Shown: positions 10,431 through 23,317, counted from the first letter of the stretch. The stretch is 64,000 nucleotides of DNA from Alligator mississippiensis (GCF_030867095.1 NC_081826.1:246616251-246680250), one strand, 5' to 3'. The notes: generated by a model not told the origin, from the letters alone. Program-made: numbers and translations.

Positions 10431-13400
10431 TCAATAGAAGGCAGGCAAGAAAGTTAGTAAAGAGAAAGAAAGAACTCACTTTAGTTCTGATACTAATTTT
10501 GGGTTCAGATAGCAAGTTCATTCTGGTGCAACAAATAGAAAAGTCAATACAACTGCCAAAAGGATACACATAAAGTTGTCAGGCTCATAGGTTTTGCATT
10601 GTGGAACTCATGTTCTCCCTCATACACTTCTCAGCAGCCACAATCCTGATTTCACGTCTCATTGGTTACTTTTTGAGCTTTCACATTGTCACAAGTTCAT
10701 CCTTCTCCTTAATAGCTGGGCTTCCTTGCAAAAGTGTTAAAATCAAAGAGAAATAAGAAAGAGAAACAACAAATTATTGTTCCCAGTTTATATTTAACAA
10801 AAACCTTAAGATAAAATATAGGGGATGAATGAATGAGTTTTTTGTTAAATATACTAAACATAAGGAATTGACGTGTAGAAATGTATTGATTTTTTTTCTT
10901 TAAAGGAATAAGAGAATCCTGAAACTTGAATTTATTTAAATATTTGCAGTCCCACAAGTGACAAATTTTACAACTCTACCATATGACAACTTGAGGCTAT
11001 GTGCCATGTTCCTTCTGCAGCAAGTAAAGTTAAGTGGCTTGATGGGCAGAGAAATAATTAATATGGATTCTAAAAGTGCTTTTAACTTGTTAATGGATAG
11101 GCTTAAAGAAGAAATGGGCTTCTAGAGATTGGACTGCTTCTATATCCATCTGGCCTGTGCAGGAAAGCCAAATAAATAAATGCAAATTTACAAGAAGATA
11201 TCTGGGAATAATATATTTAAGTTAGAAAGACCCAAATAAAACTGTAATAATTATTAGACATAGAGGTGGTGGGATAATAATTTCAAAGCAATGTACAAGG
11301 TTTAGCTACACAACATATAAGCTACCAGCCCCACATATCACTTTGAAACATTTTCTAAAGGTTTCAGCTAGTAGCTTCTTCTTCACATATTGAGATTCAA
11401 TGCCACAAATAAAAGGAAAATGAGATAGTGAAAGAAATGTGACCATAAAAACATGAGACTAGCAACATAGCATAGTAACTATTCCTGGGCTAAGAGATAT
11501 GGAAAATGTATAACTGTACGAATGTCAGGCATGTCAGGTATGAATAACATCTGCCTATGCATTAAACCTTAAAAGAGTTAATGTCAGATCAGTATTGATC
11601 TATTAAGGCTGCTCCACACGATAGGCTCTCATGCCCAGAATAGAATTGTCCCCAAAGAAAAGGGAATTTCCTCTTACACAATCTTGTAAGACACTTACAC
11701 AATTAAAGGGTAAAGAGAAAGTGAACCAGAAACTCCAGTACTACAGCCTGATATACAGTGTCATATAATTTACTTGGTAGAGTTGAGCCTTCCGGGAATC
11801 ACCCCAGAGAGATGCTGGTGACATTGAAATTATTAAGTGGCTGACTGTTGAATGACAAAAACCTGTTCCTGAAAGAATTTGCAAGAACTGTAAGCTGTTC
11901 CCCTTCTTGTGAGAAGTAAAAGGCTCTTTTTGATTCCATGATGCCCAAGGCAGCAAATACTTTATTTATTGAAAGGAATGGTAGAGTATTAAATCCTTAG
12001 ACTTCCAGATATAAAGGTGTAGAGATTATTTTGCTGCTAAATTTTACTCCTAAATTTAATTGCAGATGTAAAGCCGTAATAAATCCTTTAAAATATTTGG
12101 CAGTATGCTATCAGCATAAGGCCTATGCAACACAAACCTGTTCCTCTGTACATACCATTTGCTAACTCAAATTAGAATTTTACACTTAATAACAAGTGTC
12201 AGCTAAGCACGCTTCAAAATATGATTTTGGGAGGAACAGTTTAGTAACCAGTCAAACTGTGAGGTATATTTTGTATAGAAAACCTCATGCTAGTCAGCAA
12301 AATAAGGCATAACAGGATGGTAATGCTCTTTGCAATTTTGCCCTTTATGGCTTCTAGACTGCAGGCAAAATGTGTGACCATGGTAGAGTAACAATGTCTT
12401 GTTACTCAGCCAGTCCTTTTGGTTTTGGGGAAAGTGGAAGAAGGAACAGCACAGAGGCAAAGGTACTATACATAAATGTCCTGAGGGCCCCAGTTAGGTG
12501 ACCTGACTCTTGCTTTCCTCTGTTGTCTCTAATTAACCCACAAAATGGGGAGAATGTTTTATTTTTTCCACAACCCTATAATACTTTTAGAGGAAATGTT
12601 GTCCACTGATGGGGTTTTTTGGTTGTTTGGGTTTTTTTTTTTTAATCAAACAGGAATACTTAATAAGGTGCTTTTTTAAATTGGTATTTATACTTATATT
12701 GAAGACAGTTACATAGGGATCACAGATTTCAAATAAAGAACCCGTTTCTATAACTTAATAATATAAATAAGACATTGTGTATTATTTAAAGTGATGCAAT
12801 TCATTTTAAATTGTTTCTTTAAATTAAAAAAAGCTAAATTGACTTTCAATAACTATTAATTTTAATTTAATTTTCCTTTCAATTTTTGTCCTTTTACAAT
12901 ATTTTTTTCCCTATTTTAGTAGGCTTCCCTGTATCCTACCACTGTCAGAAAGACCCAGACAACAAAGAAGAAAATCTGACCGACTCCAAAACACCAGAAA
13001 TAACTAAACATAAATTGTCATATAATATACAAAGTAAACTAAGTGTTCCTCCACTCCTACCTTTGCTTTTTCCTTTAAAGGTACAGTTCGAAACCATGCA
13101 TAAATTTTTTTTTCACATGGAAATATTTATTAGTTAATAAAGGAAGTGCATGACTTATCTTAAGAAGACTTCAGTGAGCCTATTACATTTCACATCAAGT
13201 GAAGGTTGAAGGTCTGTCCCCAAAATAATAGGGGTACTGATTCAGAATACTTTATGGAGGAATCTCAACTATCACTAGTTATATTTAAATGGTGGAATTG
13301 CTTCTCTAGTTTAACTGAAATGCAAGTTTAGTGTCCCATTCAAATTGAATCCTACAATACTAGATTTTCATGCATGACTCATTTAAAATTGAAAATCAAG

Positions 13401-13747
13401 GTATGGGATAGGCATTCATTTGAAACATTTCTGGGAAAATTTACTACAAAATCTTGGAGAGAAATACACATGCAAGTGTCCAAGTGCCCAGTCATCCAAA
13501 ACACCACAAAGCATAGCAAGATCCTGTATTGCTGACACTCTGCATCCCAACATGCTTTGAAGGGGACCCCATCTGTGGAGGTTCCTGAGGACAGCTAAGC
13601 ACAGAGAAAAACTGATTGGCTTCCTACCCAGAAAATGATATCTGCCAGGCACTCCCCCTTGTGCGCAGCGCGCAGAGCCACAGCACATTTTTTCAGTTTC
13701 CACTGGCAACATGGCATGTGAATTTCACTTACAGCTTCACAGTGAAT
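10431..13747. other. Unassigned AT-rich interval
   Basis: About 3.3 kb with no supported gene. The longest open frames are below 100 codons and resemble no protein I know. T-runs occur near 12,630. The DNA could be intronic or intergenic, and some blocks might be conserved non-coding elements, but this cannot be judged from one sequence. Confidence 0.45.
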
Positions 13748-14205
13748 TCTTGCTCAGCAATCAGCTGTGGGAGGACTGCTGGTGCCACCCCCACCCCCCG
13801 ACCCAGGAGGTACCAGTTGCCGAGCCGGGGAGGCATGGCAGTGGGGGTCCCCAACACTCTCCCTGGTGGACCCGGAAGTGGACCAGAAGAGATTCTGGTC
13901 CACTTCTGGATCTGCTGCCGACTGTGCAGGGGAACCCCCCTCCCTCATGCTCCTATGCGATGCTCCATCTGCCCCACCATCACAGCATTCACAAGCTGCC
14001 TGGTACCGTGCAGTATGTACAAAAAACATTTGAAGCTGTTTCTATATCCTAATCACCAAACCTTTCCAAATCTCTCTGAATCGATTTGGAGGGTTCTGAT
14101 TCAATTCGGAGAGATTAAAGGGCCTTCTGATTTGATTTGGATTTGGAGATTCGGCTGTCGAATCGGGCTGAATCGAATCAGGGACTGAAGCTTCACACAG
14201 CCCTA
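13748..14205 (-). mobile_element. Foldback DNA element (FB family), half copy
   Basis: The right 250 bp is the complement of the left arm of the FB copy at 15,912. It includes the CTCCATCTGCCCCACCATC block, CTGAATCGAATCAGGGACTG and the terminus CTTCACACAGCCCTA. To its left is part of the GC-rich centre with a palindromic AAGTGGACCAGAAG / CTGGTCCACTTCTG pair at about 13,875-13,908. The second arm is missing, the homology stopping near 13,748. The open frames here exist only because the centre is GC-rich. Confidence 0.7.
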
Positions 14206-15911
14206 ATAGTTCAGTCTTATTTCCAAAGGACACAAATTAAGTAAACATTTGACAAATTAAACTACTTAGTGAAGTCATGTAGACAGGAGTTCAGGGTAAT
14301 GAATGCAGAGAAGGTCTGGGATGTTTTCTAAATTCAGAGCAACAGGTCCTGTGTATGTCATACTTAGAGTCAAGGCCTGCCACTACTCCTTCACAGACCT
14401 CATTCAGCTCCTGTGTGGGCTGGTGCTCAGCATCATGCACAGCCATATGGACATGACAATGACTGTGGCCATGCAGTCTCTGTTTTGCCAACTAGTTCAG
14501 TGCAGGAGAGTCTACAGCAAGAGATGAAGTGCTAAAAGCAGGAGGTGTCTCTCGCTATGCAGGAGATGCTGGCACTATGATTCACCTGACTCATTAACCC
14601 TTGGAAACTCAGCAATGGAGGAGGACTCCAGTGCTGGCCCCACTTCAGGAAAAAGCACTGCGTCCCTTTCTCTTAGCCATGTTCTTTATGAACTACAGCA
14701 GCTGGTCTCTGCTCGAAGCACACATGAATGTCCCAGTCATGCTACCACCCTGCAGGGCACCAATGTTGCCTCAGCTTCAAGAAAGGTGCTAAGGCCCTTT
14801 GCTTTGGCCATGGCATTTGTTGTTTGTAGAAGACAAGAGCTAACTTTTGAAGAATGTGGATGAGTTCAAGCATATATTAGTTCCTAATGAGTGATCTTAT
14901 TTTATATAGTACCTTCAATTTCTATAGTAGAACGGCTATCATCTGTACTTTACAGGTCCCCATTTGAAAATGGACCAGAAACCCCTTCTTTCAGCCTAAC
15001 TTGTTGATAATGATAGAAACATAATGTCTGTCTATAGCTTAAATACTCTTATATAAGACTGTCGGTGTTATTACCCTTCCCAATTCAAAGGAAGACGTTG
15101 GTTTTGTCAGTAAAATCAGATGACAGGAAGGTTACTTTTATAACTAAAACCCATAGTGCTACTAACATATCCTCTAATTTACCAACTAGCTGGAAACTTT
15201 TCTTAATGGTCTGTTTTTATGCTTATTCTCCTGATTTTAGTGGCCCCAATAGTAATGTAAAATTCTGCATGTCTGATTTAAAAAATGCTATGCTTCACCA
15301 CTGATGTATATAACTATAGTAAGAGAAAAGATGACTCACAATTATTGCTTGCTGAAATCCCTATTTTTATTGCCACAATTTCATTCATGAATTCATACTT
15401 CAATGAATGGCTGTACCAGATTATATTATAACATGCAACTAGTCAGTTTAAGAGCTATATTCAATGCTTTAGCACATCAAAGAAGTTGTAAAATGATATG
15501 CTAATCTCACACTGAAGCTGTAAAATGGTAGGTCATCCCTATTTTAAGTATTCTTCATTACTTAAAGGGGGCAAATAAGTCATGCCCTGATACACTGTAA
15601 TGAATATTCAGAGACCTGCTGTGCTTCTTTGAACATGTACCTATTAGGTGAAAAAATGTATCGATGAAGGTATTCTTTGGATTACTTCAAGGAAGGAGGG
15701 TCATTCTAATGATTGTCACCATTTTGTTGATAACATTTTGATACAGTATTTTTTATCTTTAAAAAAGAAAAAAAAAACCCTCCATTATAGTCATATCTTT
15801 AGCTGTGGAAAACTATCCTTGGCACTGTTCACAAAAATGTGGTTTTAGCAAAGTTAGGCTTTATGTTTAACTGATGAACTATACACCTGGCCTCCAAAAC
15901 TACATAGCCAG
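14206..15911. other. Unassigned interval; 14,290-14,870 may be an old repeat or retrocopy
   Basis: The part at 14,290-14,870 is richer in GC than its surroundings and has several overlapping frames of 60-80 codons, for example 14,303-14,527 and 14,615-14,863. None matches a family I recognise. The rest is AT-rich without features, apart from an A-run at about 15,759-15,777. Confidence 0.35.
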
Positions 15912-16713
15912 TAGTGCTGTGCGAAGTTTTGGTCCCTGATTCAATTCGGCATAGATTCGGCCCCATTTGGTGGCCATATCTCCAAATCTGAATCAAAATC
16001 AGGAGACCCTTTAATCTCTCCAAATTGATTCAGAGAGATTTGATGATTTGGATATAGACACAGCTTTAAATGTTTTTTCTACCTACCTTAAGGTACCATG
16101 TGGCTCATGAATGTTGAGATGGTGGGGCAGATGGAGCATTCCAATGGGAGCATGGGGGGGTTCCCAGCTTGCTCAGTAGTGGACCTGGAAGTGGACCAGA
16201 AGCACTTCTGGTCCACTTCTGGGTCCACCACAGAGCATGTTGGGGACCCCCCCATGCCTCCTGGCTTACTGACTGGTGCCTCCTGGGTCTGTGGGGGACA
16301 CCTAGGGTCCCCTTGCAGCTGATCACTGAGCCAGGGGAGTGTGGGGGCAGCCCCTGTGCACTTGGTGGCAAACCAGGAAGTGTACAGGACATACTTTTGA
16401 TCCACTTCCAGGTCCATCACTGAACATGTGTGTGTGTGTGGTGGGGGGGGAGGATGCTTGCTCTTGTGGGATGCTCCATCCACCCCACCATCTCAGTGTT
16501 TAAAAGCGATGCCTGATACCTCGAGGTATGTAAAAAAAAATATTTAAAGCTGTGTCTATGGTCGAATCACTGATTCTCTGAATCAGCATTGAATCTTCAG
16601 ATTTCGATTCAGCCAAATCGAATCAAGACACTGATCTGAATCAACTAATCAAATCACTGTCCCTCAAAGTGGGCCAAATTCAAATTGAATACAGCCCGTT
16701 TCGCACACCCCTA
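15912..16713 (+). mobile_element. Foldback DNA element (FB family), complete copy
   Basis: The ends are TAGTGCTGTGCGAAG and, on the complement, TAGGGGTGTGCGAAAC. Flanking octamers ATAGCCAG (15,904-15,911) and GCAGCCAG (16,714-16,721) agree at 6 of 8 positions, as expected for an old hAT-type target duplication. The first and last 240 bp are imperfect inverted arms: an 18-base block at 16,054-16,071 has its exact complement at 16,542-16,559, and 16,116-16,139 pairs with 16,471-16,494 at 22 of 24. A palindrome lies at 16,181-16,226. No transposase is encoded, so it is non-autonomous. Class assignment to hAT is inferred from the termini. Confidence 0.75.
16181..16226. repeat. Internal palindrome of the FB element
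   Basis: Arms of 22 bp (16,181-16,202 and 16,205-16,226) pair at 20 of 22 positions around a 2-base loop. The core is AAGTGGACCAGAAG and its complement. Confidence 0.9.
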
Positions 16714-16744
16714 GCAGCCAGTCCCAAAGAACCATAGGAAAAAA

Positions 16745-18340
16745 CAGAAAGATCATCGGATCATAGGAAAGTAAGACTGGAAGGGACCTCTCAAAGTTGT
16801 CTAATACAGACTTCTGCTCAAGGCAAGATTATTTCTGACCAAACCAGCCAAGCTAAGTGTCTGTACAACCTGCTTTTTAAAAATTCTAAGGATGGAAATT
16901 CCACAATTTCTCTAGATAGCCTGTTCCAATGCTTGAACACCCTCCTACTCAGAAACTTCACTTCTTTCCTTCATCAAGCTGAAGCTTGAGGCCACTGCTC
17001 CTACTCCTGTTCCCTATAGCCACAGAGAAAAGCCAATATTCATTCTAATTGCCCTTCAAGTATTTTGATAATAGTCTTAAATCTGCCCACACTTGTCTCT
17101 TCTCCAGATTATAACCGTAGCTCTTTCAGCCTTTCGTCATAAATCTTGCTTCCCAGAATGCTAATCATTTTTGTTACTCTGTGCTGGGATTTTTCTAAAC
17201 TGTCCAAATCCTTCTTGGAGTACAGGTCCCAAAATTGGACACAGTACTCCAGGTGAGATGCCACCAGTGCTGAATAGAGTGGAACAGTCACTTCCCTTGA
17301 GTTGCAAATAACACTCCTGTTAATATAGCCAAGTATTCTGTTGGCTTTTTTTGCATCAAGACCACACTGTTGACTTATATTCATCTTATGGTTCACTGTA
17401 ACCCCTGGGTTCTTCTCTGCAGTACTGCAGCCTAGACAGTCATTCTCCAGTGTATAGTTATCCATGTAATTATTCTATCCCAAGTGTAGCACTTCACATT
17501 TTTTCTTATTTAATCTCATTTGATGGGTTGTGGACCATTTCTCCAGCCTATTCAGGTCATTCTATATTTTAGACCTACATTCCAGAGTATCTGCAACACC
17601 ACCAAACTTGGTGTCATCCACAGAAGTGTGCGCTCAGTCCTGTCATCCAAATGATTAATAGCAATATTAAACAATATTGGAACCAGGGCAGACCTCTGGG
17701 GAACCCCATTTGATATCCAACTAAAAATTGAACCGTTAATGACTTGGTGAGTGCAATAATTATATAAACTCTTATTTATAAACTTATATATCTACCTTCT
17801 AGTACTTTCATCTAGTCTTTAGCTTGTTAATGGAATATTGTAAACAGTGTCAAAAGCCTTGCTAAAGTCAAGGTATATCACATCCACTGCTCTACCCCAT
17901 CCATAGAGCCCATTACCTTTTTATAAAAGCAAATCAGATTGGTCAGCTACGACTTGCTCTTGAATCTCTGGTGGCTGTTCTTGATCAATTTGTTCTCCTC
18001 TATGTGCTTCATAATGGATTCCTTGAGGACCTACTCCATGATCTTTCCAGGTATGGAGGTCAGATGAATGAATGGTCTGTGGTTCTTCGGACATCCCTTC
18101 TTCCCTTTCTTAAAGATAGGTGCTATGCTTTCCCTTTTCCAGTTACTCAGGACCTCACCTGACCCCCATGAGTTCTCAGATAGGGTAGCCAATGTCTGCA
18201 ATTACTTCCACATTTTAGAGTGCATGCCATCTGACCCTGCCAACTTGAAAGCATCTAGCTACTCTAGATAATCCCTAACCTGTTCTCCTACTGCTTGAAA
18301 CTGTTTGCCTCCTTCCCTGTTTCCAGCCAGCTGCACTTAT
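16745..18340 (-). mobile_element. CR1 LINE, antisense
   Basis: The plus strand starts near the CR1 3' end (ATCATAGGAAAGTAAGACTG, GAAGGGACCTCTCAAAG). It continues as the complement of the 3' UTR and the ORF2 C-terminal and RT regions, up to about 18,340. It belongs to another CR1 subfamily than the copy at base 1, with a different 3' UTR opening. It begins about 30 bp after the FB copy. Stops and frameshifts are frequent. Confidence 0.85.
17109..17465 (-). pseudogene. CR1 ORF2 C-terminal domain fragment
   Basis: A minus-strand frame of 118 codons carries NPGVTVNHKMNISQQCGLDA, KKANRILGYINRSV, LYSALVASHLEYCVQFWDLY and SKKDLDSLEKSQHRVTKMIS, ending with KIYDERLKELRL. These are the conserved post-RT blocks of CR1 ORF2. 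It is a relic within the antisense CR1. Confidence 0.85.
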
Positions 18341-18384
18341 CACTTGGTATCTGCCCTATAGCCAACTCAGCATAGTAAAAGAAA

Positions 18385-19165
18385 TTGTTGTGGCTTCCAA
18401 ACAACCTCCTAACCTTGCCAAACTCATCATCAGAAGCAAACTCCTGGCTGCCCAACAGACATCAAGTGGGATACAGTCTTGCCTTAGCAAGAAATGTTTA
18501 ACTGGTCAGCACATCTCCACTGCTACTACAATCAACACCCCACATAATGAAACCATCAAATCCATAGTTCCAATATGTCTGATCCATTGCACCAAAAGCC
18601 CTCATGGAAACTATGTGGATGAAACTAAATAACAACTACACACCACAATGAACTCCCACTGAGAAAATATAAAGGACAGAAACACACATACACTATTAGA
18701 AGCATGTTTCTTGTAGAACAGCTATACCTTCTCTGACCTCACTATCCTCATGCTCAAGAGAAATCTACTTAACATTTTTAGCAGGCAAACTAGGAACAAA
18801 AATGTGTAAGTTGCCTGGATGCTAAGAATCAAAGACTTAGTACTGATATTAGTTTCATGTCTAATTCTAACCTACCTGATCCTTGAATTCTCCCCACACA
18901 TGAAAGGTGAGAAGACCCTCCTCTCTTTTGATAGGCCTTGATCCCAGTAATCAGCTTCCTTTTTTCTGCTAATTGTTTGTTTACTTCCCCTTTGATTTTA
19001 TCTCTCTCCTCTTACAACTATTTTTTTAACTAAGCTGTGTTGACTCTCACTGTTCAGATCTGATGAAGAATGCCTTGTTTCTGAAATATTGTCTAATTCC
19101 ATCTGAGATACATAGTTGGTTCAATAAAAGATATCACCCTAAAAAATTCTTGCCTCTTATATAAG
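18385..19165 (+). mobile_element. Penelope-like element, 3' portion
   Basis: A decayed GIY-YIG endonuclease segment (18,390-18,632) is followed by a long non-coding tail. The tail ends with TCTGATGAAGAATGCCTTGT and GGTTCAATAAAAGATATCAC, a terminal block I recall from amniote repeats of this kind. Penelope-like elements use an RT with a GIY-YIG endonuclease; the RT is absent here. The family call rests on the protein motif and the tail, and the exact 5' edge against the neighbouring CR1 is uncertain. Confidence 0.55.
18390..18632 (+). pseudogene. GIY-YIG endonuclease fragment (Penelope-like)
   Basis: Eighty codons include CLSKKCLTGQHISTATTIN followed by ICLIHCTKSPHGNYVDETK. In intact Penelope-like proteins the matching positions read roughly V-Y-L-I-x-C-T-K-C, then Y-V-G-E-T, which are the GIY and YIG parts. 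Here the first tyrosine and a cysteine are changed and the YIG glycine is aspartate. The fragment stops soon after, so it lacks the rest of the nuclease. Confidence 0.55.
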
Positions 19166-21013
19166 AGATCTTCTTGTGCAAGAGTATACACATGTATAGC
19201 TCCTATGAATTTCTGAAATAATGTTTTATTTTTTTATATGTTCACATATCCAAATACTACTGGGAATGTGTTAATTTTAGGAATTTAGTCTGCAAACCTT
19301 TAGTCACATGGGTCACACTTGTCTAATTAGTGCCACTGAAATTATGCATTTTCCATATCAAAGCCATTAATCTTGGCACTCTTACACATGTAGGGAGTCT
19401 TATATCACATGCATTTCCAATTTAAATTGATAAGACTTACTACTTACTTGACTACAAGGACTGTGCATGTTAGCAAAAGATGCAGAATTAGATGCACAGG
19501 TTCCTGATAACAGTGAGTAGGCTACATCAGCAATGACTTTATAAAGGATAAAATTTAGTATCATAAAGTTATTAATTGTAAACATGAAAAACGATTTCCC
19601 GTCAAAAAGCTCAATTTAGAACTAAATGGAAAGATTTCATATGATGCAATAGACTTCAATCTTTCAAATAGACAGATGTCATACTTAAACCTGCTTCTAT
19701 CTAACCAACGGCCAACGCAGCTAGATATATCTCCCATAGAGAAAGTATTAGGAAAGTAACTATCCTTCAGAACATTATAAAAGCTAAAAGATGATTGCCA
19801 CAGTAAATATGGTTTTGAGCACTGATATCATTTTAGGCCACTTGATTTTTTTCTCTTCTTTTGCCCACAGCTTTCCCTCCAGCATAAACCTTAGCAGCAG
19901 AGCTAAAGCTTATGATACGTGCCATTTCTAAGGTTTTCATGCTGAATCTAGATCTGACCTGCTAGTTTAAAAGAGATTATTTTCATATCTGAAAGAGATT
20001 GATGCATTTATGGAGAGATGGGTACAAAAGTGGTCTACAGAATGTAGGATTTTGGCCTATTTAAGTAATTATAGTTTAAATAATTAAATTTAAACTATAG
20101 TTAATGGATCTCCTGATTTACATGAGTGTTATTATAAAACACTCATTCAGGATTCAGATTGTTTTGGAATTAGAATTTACCTGGGTGGGAGGAGGGTGGG
20201 GGAGGAGAAAGAAAACATTGGGAGACAGAAATTGCACCATTTCTTCAGCACTACGTTTGGCTAAGAACACAGATTGTCATTGTGGGCCCTTTAAGAGTTC
20301 TACAATCTCTGCAAGATTTTTTTCATCCCAGTTTAGGGGGACTGTGAATAGGGAAGAGTGCAAAGGGCAGAAAAGATAATGTAGCTGAAGGGATAGAGTA
20401 ATCCTACAGATGGATAAAAAAGGGTTTTCTTCTGTTGATTTTGACAGTCTTAGAAGAAACAACTAACAAGGGAATGGGAAGGCAGTGAAGAGGAAGACAA
20501 GAATACTGAAAGACAAGGTTACCCTAGGAAATAAGTTTTTACAGAGGGTTTGTTTTATCTCTACTGAATTCTAAGATGCGGGGGCTCATCTGCTCTGAAA
20601 CTAGACCGATTAATGTGAGCACCTTAGCTCAATTAAGAACTGTAAACTATTGGAAGAAAATTATATCTTTTGCACCTACCAGATATCTTAAAGTGCACAT
20701 TTTAGATGCCTCTCCTTTGCCAACCCCCCCCCCCCCTTTGTTTGGATGGTTAAATAATATCTATTTTTTCCTCCAGACAAATGGCCTGGGAAATGTACTG
20801 ACAGTCACTTACCCAATATTTGCCCTATGTTTTAAAAAGACATAAATTTAAGAATTAAAGGTCTAAGTATGCAGACAATTAGGCTGGTAATAAAAGTTTC
20901 AAACTTCCCTTTTGTAGATTAATAAAGCACTCCTTTGAACTAGAAATGATATGTCTGTGGTGCAAAACTACAAACAACTAGGAGTGCCTACGGGCATTTA
21001 GGGCCCATGCTCC
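19166..21013. other. Unassigned AT-rich interval
   Basis: No gene is supported. It contains a 16-bp hairpin at 20,066-20,103 (15 of 16 paired, 6-base loop, all AT-rich) and a C-run at 20,724-20,736. Confidence 0.45.
20066..20103. repeat. AT-rich hairpin
   Basis: TAATTATAGTTTAAAT (20,066-20,081) pairs with ATTTAAACTATAGTTA (20,088-20,103) with one mismatch. It may be a chance or slippage product. Confidence 0.7.
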
Positions 21014-21660
21014 AACTCATGATGCTTTGTATAATACAAAGTGCCATGAGTTACAACCCCTCTCCCTGACCCAGTAGACATTCACCTGTTGGGTGGGGAG
21101 AGATTAAACCTGTCTGCACCGGCTCTGGCCATAGGCTGCTCCAGCAGCCTCTAAGGAAGCTGCCAAATTGCCCCTCTCCTGAGCCACCCCACCTACCCAA
21201 GGTCAAGGGAGGGGAGGGGAAGGGAGAGGGATCAGCACAGAGCTGCCAGCTGCTTTGCTTGGCCAGAGCTAGAGGTAGGGGAACAGGGTGGAGCAGACCG
21301 TCCTTACCTTGTGGGCCCCCCAAGCTACTCCAGCTGGGGGACTGGGGGGGGGGGGAGCTGGGCCAGGCCTATGAAGTGAGGGGGCTCCATTCCACCCTGC
21401 CCCACTCCCAGCTCTGATCAGGCAAAATAGCTGGCAGCTATAGCTGCAGCTGCAGCAGCTGCTGCTGTCAAGAAGCCTGGCCAGAGCTGGGTGAGCCCTC
21501 ATCTCACAGGCCTGGCCTGGCTACCCCCAAATACTCCAGCTAGCGGGGAGGAGGGGGGTTCTGGCCTCCCTGCCCCTTCCTCTCCTTCCCCTACTGACAG
21601 CCCTACAAAGCCCAAAAAATTACCCCTGGAGGGAACACAACAGTAAGGCACCCTGCTTTA
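21014..21660. repeat. GC-rich repeat-like block with terminal inverted repeat
   Basis: It opens with an inverted repeat at 21,014-21,052 (16 of 19 paired, one-base centre). The block is much richer in G and C than its surroundings and has G-runs near 21,340 and repeated CAGCTGCAGC-type motifs near 21,440-21,465. Minus-strand frames of 77 and 90 codons are compositional and match no family. It is probably a non-autonomous element, but its second end was not located. Confidence 0.4.
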
Positions 21661-23317
21661 GAGCACTTTTGTCTAATACCTCATTTGGCCAGAGTTAATT
21701 TTTCATGTGATTGGCCATTTTTAAGTGCTCTGCAGCCATGCATGCATGTTATTACAACTGTAGAGTGCTTTCAGGGGCCTGATTGTGCAAAAAAATGTAA
21801 CTTGTGTAAGCACTCTGGATTCACTCAATTTAATACGAGATTAGTAGAATGAGATCAGCAGTTGTCATAAGCAAGTGACCCCATGCCTGAACAAAATACG
21901 TTCTTGTAAAAAGAATGGGATTGATAAGTTAAATCACTATCTGTGGTCTTGTTTGCTCTTCGATGAAATGATAGGAAAATGGAACTTGCCATAAATGGGA
22001 AATTTCAAATACTGAGCTAATGAAAAAAAATCTATCTTCTTTCTAACAATTTGGAGCTTGTCCTTTGGTGTGTTTACACTACTTGCACAAAGAATAAGGG
22101 CCAAAATTAAATAGATTTCCTATTATGTTTTATTGCCCACTGCTTCATATATCATCTTATACTGTTCTATTTCAATTTATTGTAAACTGGTAGAATGGGT
22201 AATTTTCTTCTATCTTTTTATAAAAAATATTATAAATCATATACATTCTGTTATTATATATGATTTTTATTGTTCATTGTATTGTATTGTTTTGGCAAAA
22301 GCTATAAATAAATTACTACTACAGTTGGTCTGTGAATCAATGATTGTTAAAACTTAATTAATTTTTTTAATGACCTGTAACATGATTTACAAAACTGATT
22401 TGGTTAGATTTATATGTTAGATAAAAGAAAATGTTGCTACTCTTTCTACTGAGTAGATTTTGTAAAGATTGTGACTAAAATATGGAATTTGTCTGAAATA
22501 TAGTTATTTTGTAATTTAAGTGTAGGCCAAGGCATTTTCCTGTGCTGTTCAGTCTTCATTCATAACTCTGACGAATTTAACAAAATATACACATGAGCTC
22601 AGCACCAACTCAAATCCCAGTTTAAATTTTGAGTCTTCAGAGCTAAATCAGATCACATGCATCTGATCAGAAAGCAAGGAGTATTCCAAAATAAATGTCA
22701 GTAAGGAAGTTCTGTTGGGTTCTTATCTTCAAAAGAACATGATGAATGCAAAACCATATAAACCAAAAGTGTCAAGTTTTAAGAAAGGGGATTTGCACAT
22801 AATGTGGATGTATCTCTGGCACAAGATGGTTCATGCAAATTGGGCATTTTTGTAATTTATGAATGTTTTGTGAGTGTGACTCTCCATCCTCTTTTTGTCA
22901 ACTTTTGACTACAAATGTTTGCAATGCTGTAAAATTATCTACTAGGTTTAGATTCTATGGTCCCTCAACTTCACTTCAAAACATTTATGCAATGTAAAAT
23001 GAACCCAAAGCAGTTACTGTAGAATCTATCCAATGTAAGATAAATCTTTATTATCATTAAACTGATAAACAGCCCTATATTTTCTTTACTGGAAACCACC
23101 CTCCCACATTAGAGGAAGGGAGGGAGGGAGGGAACATACCAGTAATGTGGTACAGGTGGCATCATTGACTGAGCCTATGCTATACCTAATCGTCCACTAC
23201 GACACTGGCCTTACCACAGCAGTGTAATAATACAGGAAGTCACCTAAGCTAATGCTTAAGAGAAAGACTTTCTTCTACACAGAATTTAGAGTCTAAACAG
23301 ATAATATCTGACAAAGA
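21661..23317. other. Unassigned AT-rich interval
   Basis: Nothing coding is visible. A (GGGA)n tract lies at 23,115-23,132. Confidence 0.45.

Noticed and set aside
16088..16483. 131-codon minus-strand frame with repeated EVDQK...W segments, also seen near 24,500-25,000
   Set aside because: The peptide repeats come from the FB palindrome module read in both directions.
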